Shown here: in pieces, positions 50,343 to 61,860 of the stretch | How the letters are laid out: the number at the start of each line of letters is the position of its first letter | Numbering within the stretch: position 1 is the first letter of the stretch | Origin: Antennarius striatus | Lineage: Eukaryota; Chordata; Actinopteri; Lophiiformes; Antennariidae | Direction of reading: 5' to 3' | DNA: 64,000 nucleotides | Assembly (NCBI RefSeq): GCF_040054535.1 | Contig: NC_090784.1 | Span: 12,273,001-12,337,000, forward strand | The notes under the pieces: model-generated | Told to the model about the DNA's origin: nothing | Databases searched by the model: none | What the model saw: the letters and a program-made list of their open reading frames with translations, nothing else | Position numbers and translations under genes: made by a program

Positions 50343-51689
50343 GGGAAATGTATTTTTTTTCCACGTCTGTTCCCGAATATGTTCTCATCTCATACCAGGT
50401 TTCCTACGTACGGCAGCAAATTTCAGTCCAAATTTTGTGACTAACTTTAATCAAGTCTATTTTATTACAGTGGGATAAAATACACTTCTTCCTTAGTCAA
50501 GTTTATTGGAAGCTCACATGTAAGATTTAATTTAAAATAATTAGGATAATTAAAATAATAATGAATTTTCTAAACTCCAAAGGACAGAGAAAATATGCAG
50601 AACTAGTTAAATTTCACACTAGAAAAATTTCATTAAATTATAAGACAAAGAAAATACAACCACAAAAAGTGTAACCGAATTGCCTCTACTCTTAAACTTT
50701 ACTTGAAAAAAAGTGATCTGTAACAGTTATTCATAATCATTTGTTTGCTTTCACATAGTCTATGGGTTTGAACATTTGTAAAAGTGCTAAGGGACGCAGC
50801 TGCACATGCAGACTTGGACTCAGTTGAGAAAACAGCTCTGGTAAAAGGTGAATAACCGTATATCTATGTACACTCAAATATAAAAACAGTGTTTCCTTGA
50901 AAATTTGTTCAATTTGTTCAGGTTTTTCGTGTCCTTCGACATGCAAAACTTATTTTTGTAATGTACCAAGTTTTTTATTTATTTATTAAGGAACAAAAAA
51001 CAAAACAAAAACAAGAACAACACAAAAATGCAAGCAGCGGAAGTACGTAGCATTTTTGCAGTACAGCACATTAGTGTGTCTCCACTCCATCAGCAAAGTA
51101 ATCTTCCCGGTGTTGGATTTACATGACCTCTGGATGTCATCCCACTCGTCTGTCTGCTGCTGCTTCCAAGTACATGAAAGATGTTCATATTGTCACATTC
51201 AATCCCAAACTTGTTTTTCACAGGATTTAGTTTTCCCTGCCAAAAGGATGATAGCAGGATGATTGCCCCACTTGTACCATTCTTTCTTCTTCTTTTGGAG
51301 GCTTTGTTCTTCGATCCTCAAATTTTTTTACGAGAGTGAGTTATTTTACCATGCTCGTGGACATTTTGGATTATATGGAATAAGGCGTCATGGATATTCA
51401 TGTAAAAGTTGCATTTTTAGATGATTTATCATAAAAATGCAAATGTGATTAAACCCCAAATGTGAAGAATTACCAGTAACCCCACCCTACATATAGATGC
51501 ACTCAATTTAAAATAGAGAAAGTTTCCTTAAATTCAACCAAAAAGTGGTACCGCATTGACATCCCTTAAATGTGTATACGTACTACATTACTTAGGCTTT
51601 GTTAAAACATGTTCAAACAAGGTCATTGAATTTGCTTTTGTTTTTTTAATGAAAACTCAATCTCAGTATATCTAATCATATCATCTTTT
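50343..51689 (-). other. 5' flank of the zinc-finger/PiggyBac gene and intergenic stretch
   Basis: No gene seen. The first few hundred bases before 50342 would hold the promoter on the minus strand, but no core motif stands out. Confidence 0.4.
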
Positions 51690-52035
51690 AGACCACATGC
51701 GTCAAACCCATCATTTTATGTGGCCCACAACAGCATAAAAGGTCAGTGTCTAGAAATAAACAGGTCAAAAGTGTGCTTTGAATAAAAACTACATTAACCC
51801 ACAATGCAGTAATTAAGCCCATTTTAACATTGACAAAAGGTTTGAACAAAGATAATGTCCAAACTTGTGTTTGATGTTATTTTTCTTTTTTTCACTGGAA
51901 TAGATTGATCTTGAATGATCTTGAATTGTTATTTAACATTAAAGAGTAGTTATGTTTATTTTACATTACAATGATTTACATTTATAACATTTATAAGTTA
52001 CACCTGGTATTTTAGTTTAAGTACTTGGCTATAAT
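51690..52035. mobile_element. hAT-like non-autonomous element, copy 2
   Basis: Shares ACTACATTAACCCACAATGCA, AAGCCCATTTTAACATTGAC and the TTATAAGTTACA end with the copy at 15268-15665. The first part is degraded. It lies between the zinc-finger/PiggyBac gene and the next zinc-finger exon. Confidence 0.6.
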
Positions 52036-52572
52036 GTTGGGAGGGAAAAGCTAGTTAAGAGCAACATGAATTTGGACTAATAACTTAGTACATCACAACT
52101 GGGTGTTAATGCCCTCTATGCAGTTAAGAAAAGAAACAGTTTGGATAATATTTAGCTTTATTCATTTTTAAAGCACAGGCAAAATGTTTTACTCCAGTGT
52201 AGCATTTTCTAGTTTCTAAAAGAAACGTCCGTATCAAATATAAACTCCCAAAACACACTAGTCATAGAATGATTCACAGCATGTATTACTGAGCCTCGCA
52301 CTGTTTTACATACATTCATCAGTCTCCCCAGGAATTGTCCTTGTCCTGGAACAGTAAGCACACACCACCTTCCAACCCATCAACAGCAAGCTTTTTTTCA
52401 TCCCATAAGAAATGCATAAATTTTGAGAAACAGGATCATTAATATAGCACATACCTCTACCATGGCGTAAAAGCTTCTTTTGATTCATATATTCCTCATT
52501 AACACAAGCCTCGTGAATCCTGTACAGTCACGGACATCAAGACACCAACAAACTTATAGTTTGAGCAAGCCC

Positions 52573-53903
52573 TCAGCTGTCAGTGACGTCGTCCTGTATA
52601 ATAGGCAGCTCCCCAGTTGCGTGTTTTATATAATGCAAATGCAGCTTCTCCACCTCATCGAAGCCCATGTCACATTCCCAACACTCCCAATGCCAATACT
52701 TGTGCTCTCTGAGCACACACGCCTCTTGTGACTCACTCTTACCCATCTCCTCTTCTACTTGAGGCTCGACAGTTCCTGATTTCCGGGTAGGTGTATCAGT
52801 TCCAACTAAGCCAAACGATCCAGATGATTTGAACTGATGGGCGGGCTCTCCACAATCTGACTCATCAGAATTTGATTGATCCTTAAACCCAGCAGTCTCA
52901 CATGGCTTTTGAGGATTATTTTTCTCTGGACGTTCTTCCTTTTCTGACAGCCCTTCCAGATTTGTATCCATTTCTGTCTTCTCCTTGAATTTAGAGCAAG
53001 TATCTATTTTCTTTAAAACTTGCTTTGTTGCGATAATTGCATTTTTTATCCCAAGGGGCATTCCACTTGATGCAATGCAACCTCCAATGTGATTTTTCTT
53101 ATGTAAAATCAGATCTTCAGCAAACCGAAAGCTGTTCCCGCATAACGCACACTGGTAAGGATTTAGACCAGTGTGGGTGTTACAGTGATCTGTGAGGTGG
53201 GAGTAAATGGAGAAGCTCTTGTGGCAAATATTGCACTTGTGTATCCTGCTGTCATGTCTCTGCAGGTGTTTATCTAGTTCGCCTTCATTTATAAAGCCTC
53301 GGGCACAACTTAAACACCAAAACGGTCGGTCTTCATGAAGCTGCATATGAGTCATCCATGATCGTAAATTGGCGTAGTCTTTAGCACACGTATCACATCT
53401 GAGAACTGGTTGTGATTCAAATGAAATTTGTGACTGGTGATCTCTCAAGTGAACAAGTAGTTGTATTTGCCTGGTAAATAACAGCCCACACCACGGACAC
53501 TTAAAGTTATGTGAATTATTGTCAGTCTGAGTGTGACTTCTAGATAATTCTTTTTTATGCCATTGTTTGTGTTTTTTGAATGCAGTCATGTATGAATAAA
53601 CTTTCCCGCAGAGCGAGCAACCGTAACCCTGGTTATTTTTCGTATCCATTGAGACATCATCATCCTGTATCAGGGTTTTCATTTGTGAAAAAGTGCTCAT
53701 GACAGACTCATCCGCATCAACACCTGTGTCTACATTGTTTTCTCCGGTGTCTCTTTTCTCAGAGTCCAGATCTGCCGTACTATTACTGCTGTCTCCCATC
53801 TGCTCATCCTCTTCCAGGGCATGCTGGTGCAGGTGAGTACTGAAGACTTCCTGGTCTGTAAACATCATCCCACAATCCTCACATGTAAAGCTGATCCGTT
53901 GTG
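52573..53903 (-). CDS. Second terminal exon with eight C2H2 fingers (possible alternative end of the gene at 55285-61554)
   Basis: A single minus-strand exon with a good acceptor (TTGTAG before 53903), open to a stop at 52573 (443 codons plus two bases). It has no start of its own that I can see. Joined to the first exon at 61554-61437 it keeps frame and gives 482 residues. Fingers: FTCEDCGMMF, YGCSLCGKVY, FKCPWCGLLF, LRCDTCAKDY, FWCLSCARGF, HKCNICHKSF, YQCALCGNSF and WECWECDMGF. The first finger is followed by an EED stretch, as in the exon at 59492, so the two exons may be old duplicates. Otherwise it is a separate gene whose first exon I missed. Confidence 0.6.
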
Positions 53904-55284
53904 CTACAATAGAGGAAAAAATAAATTAAGGTATGTAAAGAAAAAATATTGTTTAATATTTTTAACACAATATTATGAGCACAAAAAGTTATCTCCTTAA
54001 AAAATTTTTTTTAGAAAAAAATTTCAAAGACTAGTAAAAAGTATACAAGAAGCCAGGTTATGTAACATTAGCATTGTTTTATTGTATGAGTATAAACTTA
54101 CAGAGTTGCTGCTTTCTTCATTCACTGATGGGGAGTAATTACAAATACCCATTACCGAACATTTTCAATTTTAAATCAGGTATGAAAGTAATACCCCGCA
54201 CTGCATTGTTTTGGACTCAAGATGGTGTCAAACTTAATTTTTAACAAGAACACTATTACAAACAACGAGCAAGACATAAAATGGATAAATGAACAAATCA
54301 GACTGGAGATGAACTAAACTGAGAAATAAATAAATCACTCAAATCACCTGATAATTCACGCAACGTCAATTTATTTTCAACTTTTGGTGTATTGGTTTTA
54401 GTAACAGCATGTTTAAATCAATTCATTAAAAAAATACTGCTCAAACTACCCATCTCTCATGAATGTAAGGTCTATTTTAGCTTAAGTAATGCATAACCTT
54501 CCCAAAACATAACATCAAAAAGGAAACGACATGGAAGCTTACACACATTAATGCAAAGCATACTGTATCTACAAACAACTACTTTTTGAATCCCTTAAAG
54601 TCAGTTTGACTAATCCATGGAACAGTTTCAGCTTGTTTCCATAAACCATGCACACAATGTAATTTCATATTTCTTCGCTGGAATAGAACCTTGACTAGCA
54701 AACTTAGTGGGCATTTAAAATGACACCAGCAAAATTAATATACATTTGTTGTGTAATGTTTTGCAAGAGGACAAACTTTCACGCACAATTTTTTTTGAAA
54801 TATCTTGGTATGAACTATCATACTATCAGTGATCTCAAAAAGAATAACACATGACTCAATTAACAGCTATATTCGAAAGAAAAAAAAAGACATTGGGTGG
54901 TTCCAAACTATTCATCTGCAACATCTAAAAGAGTAACTTTTTTACATGTTCTAATCCAGTGTCAAGCAAGTTTTAGGATACAGAACAAAAAAACATGAAA
55001 TAACAAAGCAAACACAAGGCTTCTAATTAGCTCATAGAAATGACTAATAATACTTTTGTAGCTGAAAACACTTAGTTTGCCAACCACAAAAAAGAAACAA
55101 AAGAACCCCCAGAAATCCTCAATCTAGTTTCTTTCCCTTTCAATCCTCATCAGCTTGTTATTTCAATGCTATTCACAGACATGTCAAATGTAGCACCGGT
55201 GCACTCAAATGTTTTTTCAACAAAAAACACTTCAAATTCAAGGCACTGCCTCTGGAATCTCTTTTTCTGAAAGCAGCAGAGGTA
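53904..55284 (-). other. 3' UTR / intron between two terminal exons
   Basis: AT-rich with no convincing coding exon on either strand. It follows the stop at 55285 and precedes the acceptor at 53904. Confidence 0.5.
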
Positions 55285-58200
55285 TCACTCTGTATTACTG
55301 AAATTACCACTACATTCCTGGTGATGATCAATGAGCTCCTGTATTTCACTGAAGGTCCGGGGGCAAATAGAGCAATGATAGGAGTCACTGTTGCAGAGCG
55401 GAGTTTTGTTTTTTTGTAACATGGTAGGAGAAAAAAAGGCTTTGCTGTTAGGCTGGCATTCAAGACTTATCTGCGACTGACTATCTGGGTCAAGTATAGT
55501 TTGGTGTAACGTTGAAGTTTGGCTGTCGGCAGACAGGATGTTGGATTTTAGTGTTTTTGAAGTCACTGCAGTGCTGAGTCTGAAGCGGACCTCATTTGGG
55601 AGACGACAGCGGACTTCGTCGTGCCACAGGAGGTGCTGCTGCAGCTGACTCTCAGTCCACAAACCCTGGCAGCACAGCGCACAACAATAAGGCCGGCTTT
55701 TTCCCTTAGTCTTATGGGTTTCTAACTGTTCTTCCGTTTGGAAAGCCTTTCCACATTTAGCACACTTAAAGAAAAATTTTACGGAATGATCCGACAAACG
55801 GTTAAGAGGTGAAGAAAACTCAGCTCTGGTGTCAGGAATGTGAGTTTCCTGATCAGATTGGAAATTTACCTCCTTGAACATGTTCTTACAGTCAAGTAAG
55901 GGACCAGGACTACACTGCACTCCACAATCATGGATTGAGACAGATTTTACAGGTGAGGTACCAGACCCGACAAAGCCATCTTTCACTGTCATTTTAGCAC
56001 TGTTTACAGCTAGTGAATCTTCAGGCTTTTTTGCTTCACTACTTGATACAGTGGGAACTACTTTAGTATGGGAAGAGATATATTTGCCTTTCATCTTCAT
56101 TGGGTGGGCCTGCCATTTGTGGGCACGTAATCCTTCTGCTTTGGCAAAGGTCATCGTGCAGAGAGGACACTGGTGAGGTTTTGTCTTCAGTGTCAGTGAC
56201 ATAAACTCACTGCATTGAACATTGCTGTTAACCTGTTTTGGGACTTGGTCAAACAATACAAATCTGTCTTTTTCATGATCTGTCGATTCCAAGGTGTTAT
56301 GTTGCTCATTTTCAAATTTTGCATCTGGAAGTGAATCTTGCACAAATGTTTTACTAAAAATCAGATCTGAAAACTCTGAATTCTTAGAACCTAGTAAGTT
56401 TCTGGTCTCCACACTTACTTTTGAATCACATTCTGGCTCCATGTTAGTTTGACATTGAAGATTTAACATTTGGTGGCGCTGGAGAACACAGAGATTAAAG
56501 AATTGCTTGCCACAGTTTTGGCAAGGAAAAGGTCCACCCTCTGTCTTTTGGTTAACAGATTTCAAGTCATCTCTTAAAGTTTGGGAAAATTTCTTTTCTT
56601 TGTGCCATCTTTTGTGGGACCCAAGCGCAGAGTTTGACAAGAATCGCCTCCCACATTCTGAACATTGAAATAATCCTTTACTTGGTTCTTCCTGTTTGAG
56701 TTTCTTAAATATTAGAGACATAGATGACTTAGCATTTTCTTCTGCCTTGTAACCTTCATTATGAATTCTTTTATGAAAATTCAATGCTCCAATTACTGCA
56801 AAACTTCTTTCACACTTGTTGCACTTGTATTTAAGATCATTTGTACTTAGATTTTCTAAGTTGGGACCACCCGTTTGAGTACCTACATTAAGTTCCATTG
56901 TGCCAATTTCATTTAATTCCAAATTAACTCCTTTTTCTTTAAGTACTTCCTGTGTGCCAACACTCATATGATCTGCCTCACAATCAAGTACTTGATTGTC
57001 TTTTTTAATGCAAAGTTTTTGATGAGCCTTCAAAGAGGTCTTGCTGTTAAAATGTGCAAGACATGTTGCACATTGTAGTGTGTCCAGTTTGACGGTAGAT
57101 CTTGGCGATGATGGTGAGTACCCGGTTTCATACCCATGACTTTTCATGTGAAACTGAAGTGCTTTGGCTCGTGAAAAAAGCTTCCCACAGTCAGGACAGC
57201 TGTATGTGTTTTTTTTCAATTGCTCAACCTGATGCTGAAAAGACTTAATTGGTGGTGGGAGTAGCTGGTCATTGTGCACAACCTGATGTCTAAGGAGACT
57301 GGAGAAAAGACGGAATGACCTGTCGCAGAGTTCACATTTATGATTTCCATTTTCATGTTTTCTTTTGTGCAATGCCATAATGCCCTTGTGTCTGAACGTT
57401 CTACCACACACTGGACATGCTATCTTGGAGCGCGGGCGTCTGTCAACTGTGCGCAAAGATCCTGTGAGACCTTTTCTTAACCTCAAGTCTGCACATTCAG
57501 TCTGTTTTTGCTTGTGGTGTGAAAAAGCTCCTAAAGACCAAAATCCCTTCCCACAGTGATCACAATGATAATTCTTTGGTCCTAGGAGGGTTTTCTTTGG
57601 ATTGTACTCTTTCTTACTAACTGACATATTCTCATTCTTTTGCACTGAGCAGTTTTTCATATGGTTGAACAAACTAGATGCATGCAAATAAGACGTCATG
57701 CAATCTGGGCATTGGAATTGCTTTTTTTTGGGATGATGCAACTGATGGAAAACTAATGCAGACAATCGAGAGAAGCCTTTACCACACTCATTGCATGCCA
57801 AATCTCTTTCAGATTCTTCTGCTGGGCACAAACCATCATTACTTGTGTTTTCATTTGTGTGTTGTTGGATGTGACTACAGTGTGCTACATAACTACTGGC
57901 TTCATGGGAACATATGTCACATGTGTAAACTGACACTGACTGACCTTGATTCTGACGTCTTCTGTTTTGAATGCCATGCCACACTCTGTGAACACGCAGT
58001 GAAGATGCACTAGAAAACCAACGGTAACACTCTGGACAATCAAATCTCTCTTCGGTTGTATTATTCTCTTCTTCTTTTGCTATTGGTGCAGGCTGCACAT
58101 CAGTTAGGTCATCGTCAATTTGTACAATTTTCAAATCCAGTTCTGATTTCGAAACTGCATTGGTCTCATATTCTCTTACTTCTTGATCCGATTCACACAG

Positions 58201-61200
58201 CAGTTCAAGATCAGGATTCACGTCTCGAACAGACTCGTCCTCAGATTCACTTGCACTGATCACCTGTACATTAAAATCCCCAGGTTCATAACTATCCACA
58301 TCTTCTTCAATGTCATTTGTATGTGAATTTTCTTCAGATATGATAGGAGGCACATTATCCCATTCCAATTGTTTGTTCTCAATCCCTTTAGTTTCAGTTC
58401 CCGAGATCTTCGGTTGAGGTAGCGAAGGAATGTATAACTGGGGATCTTTCTCTGTTTCACTGAACACGTCTGTGTGATGAAGCTGGTGGGAGTGGAGAGC
58501 CGAAGCCCTGGAAAACTTCAGCCCACAATCTTTACATTCAAATGCCTTCTTCTGTAGCTGACACACTTGATGATCAAACGACTTTGCTGGGGTCTCATCA
58601 CTGTGCACTGTGCGCTGGTGCTTGTAGTAGAACGTTGGACTCACAAATACTTTTCCGCACTGCTCACATGGGAACTTTGTTGTTTGATTATCTGAGTGAT
58701 TAGCATGCCATCGCTGATGGTTGTAGAGGGCTATATGTCCAGAAAAAGTTTTTTTACACTCATCACATCGAAACTTGTCGATGGTTTTCTTTGGTTTTTC
58801 TATAATTTCTTCTGGAGGACACTGACTATTGCGGCTAAATCGCTGATGTGTTTTCAGACGCATCAGAGTAATAAAAGCTTTACCACATGAACACTTAAAA
58901 GCCTTTTCAGTGGAATCATTCACCTGGATTTCACTTGGCTTGGCTTCAACTACTGACTCCTCAGTGTGACATACATCCCTTAAACCCTTGTTAGTTGCCT
59001 TTATCAGTTTTTCCTCATGACATCGACGGTGTGCATCAAGAGCTGAGGCACGAGAATAATTTCTACCACATGTTTCACACTGAAATTGCTTCTTTTTCAA
59101 ATCATCAAGGTCATGAAATAATGATTTGGAGGCTAACCTGTGTGAACGCTGATGGTTAAGGAAGTGTCCGATTACCCCATAACATTTTCCACATTCTAGA
59201 CATTCGTAGGTTTTCTGCTTTGTTATCCCAGAATTTGTTTTAATATGGGGCTTGTTTGGGGAGATTTGACTATGGTTCTTCTCCATGTGCAAATGGAAAT
59301 CACTTGCTTCAACAAATGAGACTGAGCATGAAGTACAGAAATTAGCAGTTTTTTTGTCCGTTTCTCCATTATTTAATCGTTCCAACCGGCCTCCTAAATG
59401 CATGTCTTCTTGCAGGTGATGCTGACGATGCTCCAAATAGGCACTCTCCTCCCTGAAGGCCTCTCCACACCGACAGCAGAAAACCCCAACCCCTAAAAAT
59501 AGAAAGGGGAAAATAGGAGGTCAAAGCCATTCCTGTTTCGGGAGAGTGAAAGAGGGAAAAAAACAAGGGGGGGTGGGGGGGTGGCACACAAATGACAAAA
59601 CAGGTGCAAAACGTGTCTTTATTATAGAACTGGATCGAGTTTTACAGCATAATCACAAAAATATAGTTTTGACTAACACAATGCCACCTACAAGAGATGA
59701 CAATTTCATTACATTTCATCTCAGATTTTAAGTATTTTATTATTTGATGCCTGTTGATTTGCACCATAATGTTGTGATGGAGAAAAACTTGTCATTGATG
59801 CTACTCCCACAACTATATGAAACACGACCATTTTCTAACATTATATTGAGTAATTGTTTCCAACAGACTGACTTTTACTCATTTAATCTTAAAAATATCA
59901 AAATCTCTTCTGATAAGCGTTGAACATTGCTTTATGTTTCAAGGCGCTTTTGGATGAGGTTTGTCAATAAAGCTCCTGTCATTGATAGCTGATGGCTTGT
60001 ACGATGAGAAAGAACACTGAAACAATAGTCTTGGCCAATAAAGCTGAGAAATGGAGTCACTAAGTGCAGATACAGTGACACCACAACAAAGTAATACCGT
60101 TTTTTTTATCATCAAACGCACAACTTAAAGGAGTTACTCCAAATCTGACAGGAAAATATATGCTGAAAAATTATTTTTCTCCGAAATAAAAAAAACTCTA
60201 AAAATAGTTGTTTAAGAGTCTGTGAAGAACCTCACCTGCTCTCATCTTGGAAGGTGAGTGAGTCCAACCATGTAGAGCAATTGTCATTACAGTAACCTAG
60301 TTGTAACGGTGTAAGAGTTCACAATGTACCTATCCTCATTAATAGTAGTAGATAATTGATTTTTTTTTGGTTCAAGAAAATAATTTGATTAGGTTCAATT
60401 TTATTGTCATTACACATAGTGCTAAAGCAATGCAGTAACCAGAAGTACAGAAATATCTGTGTAATAATAGTGGTAAAGTAAAATAATTAAACTATTTTTG
60501 AGAGTATGATTACAAAGTAAGTTTGATTACAGAGGCTTTGGTCTAAAATTAAATGAAGTAAATAAATAAAGTATTTAAGTTGTATCTGTGACAGAATAAG
60601 AAGGGGAAAAAGGAAGTGGACTTATGACATATACTTATCTCTGTGAAGACCTATGCATGTACACAATCTACATAACCCATAATTTAGTTTGAGGTGGGGT
60701 TTGTTATACAGTCAATAGTGATGTCTGTGACTTTCTCTGTACCACTGATTTTTTAAAGTTTTTTAGTCCCTCTATGTAAAGTACTATTTGTTAAATATGT
60801 TTGTTGTTTTTTTTAAAACAAAACAGCAGAATTGGACACGTACCTGAGCTACATATCATGTTCATGAAGAAGTGCATGCATCAGTGGCTCCTGATGTATT
60901 GTCTGAAAGCCAATTGTGGCATAGCCATCATCAAGTGTTCATGGTATGATTACCATCCAAATTGTTCCTAATGTGTACTGAAATACAGCCGTCGGTTTAA
61001 CAGGCTGGACATCCCTTCATTTGAGTGCAGGACACATTTTCCTGCATGCTGGCAATAGAATGTGACCATAGGCATCATCAACCATCTCTGCAGAGTTGTG
61101 AGTCCAATGGGATCTGAATGCCTCAATGCATTTTGACGTTTAGAAGTTTATGAAACATGCATCAATCAGTCAGCTTTTAATTTCTATGTTTCAATTCTAC

Positions 61201-61554
61201 CAATAAATATAGATATTAATTTGAACATGCACCGTACAAAAGACCGGACCTGTACACAGAACTAACATGCTAATTGTTAACATGATGCGTTTGTCGCTAA
61301 ATTGGCGCTATCTCGCCACAATCATTTCATGCCGGTATATTCAAGTTTATAACTTTGAAAGTCATTATTAGTTCCCCGAACACATTGATGTTGTAAGGAT
61401 CGTTTACACTCAGCTAAATGATAATTGGTTACTGACCATGAGGGTTGCGTCCAGCTTTCGAAACGACGTTGTTTTCCCACGTTTCGTCTTCGTTATTGGG
61501 CTTCATATCAGCTCCATCCTCTTTAATCGCCGCAGCAGCAGCAGCTTCGTCCAT
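55285..61554 (-). CDS. Large C2H2 zinc-finger protein with about 24 fingers
   Basis: Two minus-strand exons: 61554-61437 (MDEAAAAAAIKEDGADMK, then acidic) and 59492-55285. They sum to 4326 nt, 1441 residues, in frame. The second exon is a single 4.2-kb open frame with about 24 C2H2-type fingers in loose clusters, divided by acidic or Ser/Thr-rich spacers and without TGEKP linkers. Several end in Cys in place of the last His (for example FQCPDCMTSY, LQCATCLAHF). Fingers with SRASAL helices recur (FQCETCGRNY, FECKDCGLKF), a sign of internal duplication. The protein is probably a nuclear nucleic-acid binder. I do not recognise the ortholog. Confidence 0.85.
59600..61436 (-). other. Intron 1 of the large zinc-finger gene, with a repeat relic
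   Basis: AT-rich intron. A short piece TTTTATTGTCATTACACATA (60400-60419) resembles a common fish repeat tail. Nothing else is seen. Confidence 0.5.
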
Positions 61555-61860
61555 CTTGGCGAAGCTCTGTTTTGCTAATGCTAGCGTACAGTAGCTAGTG
61601 CTCGTTCGACCTGTTCTTTTATTTTAAAACTTTTTCTCATCCGGAGTCACTCACCACAGGGCCAAAATAAAAATAACAGAAAATTAATCTAATACGTTAC
61701 GACATAATGAGATGATATTTTGTTTCAAGCAAAACAAAACACGATATTTCAGCAGCCGTGTAACACGACAATGGTGTGCGCCGCGGTGGGGAAGGGCCTG
61801 ATCACTGCGGCTGCGGAGCGTTTCTGTGACGACACGACAGGAAAGCAGCTCATTGGTTTA
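61555..61860 (-). promoter_or_regulatory. Probable promoter of the large zinc-finger gene
   Basis: GCCAAGATGG (YY1-like) overlaps the start codon at 61554. GCTAGC, AGCTAG and similar words lie at 61577-61602, an inverted CCAAT (ATTGG) near 61853, and the stretch 61775-61830 is CG-rich. Confidence 0.4.
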
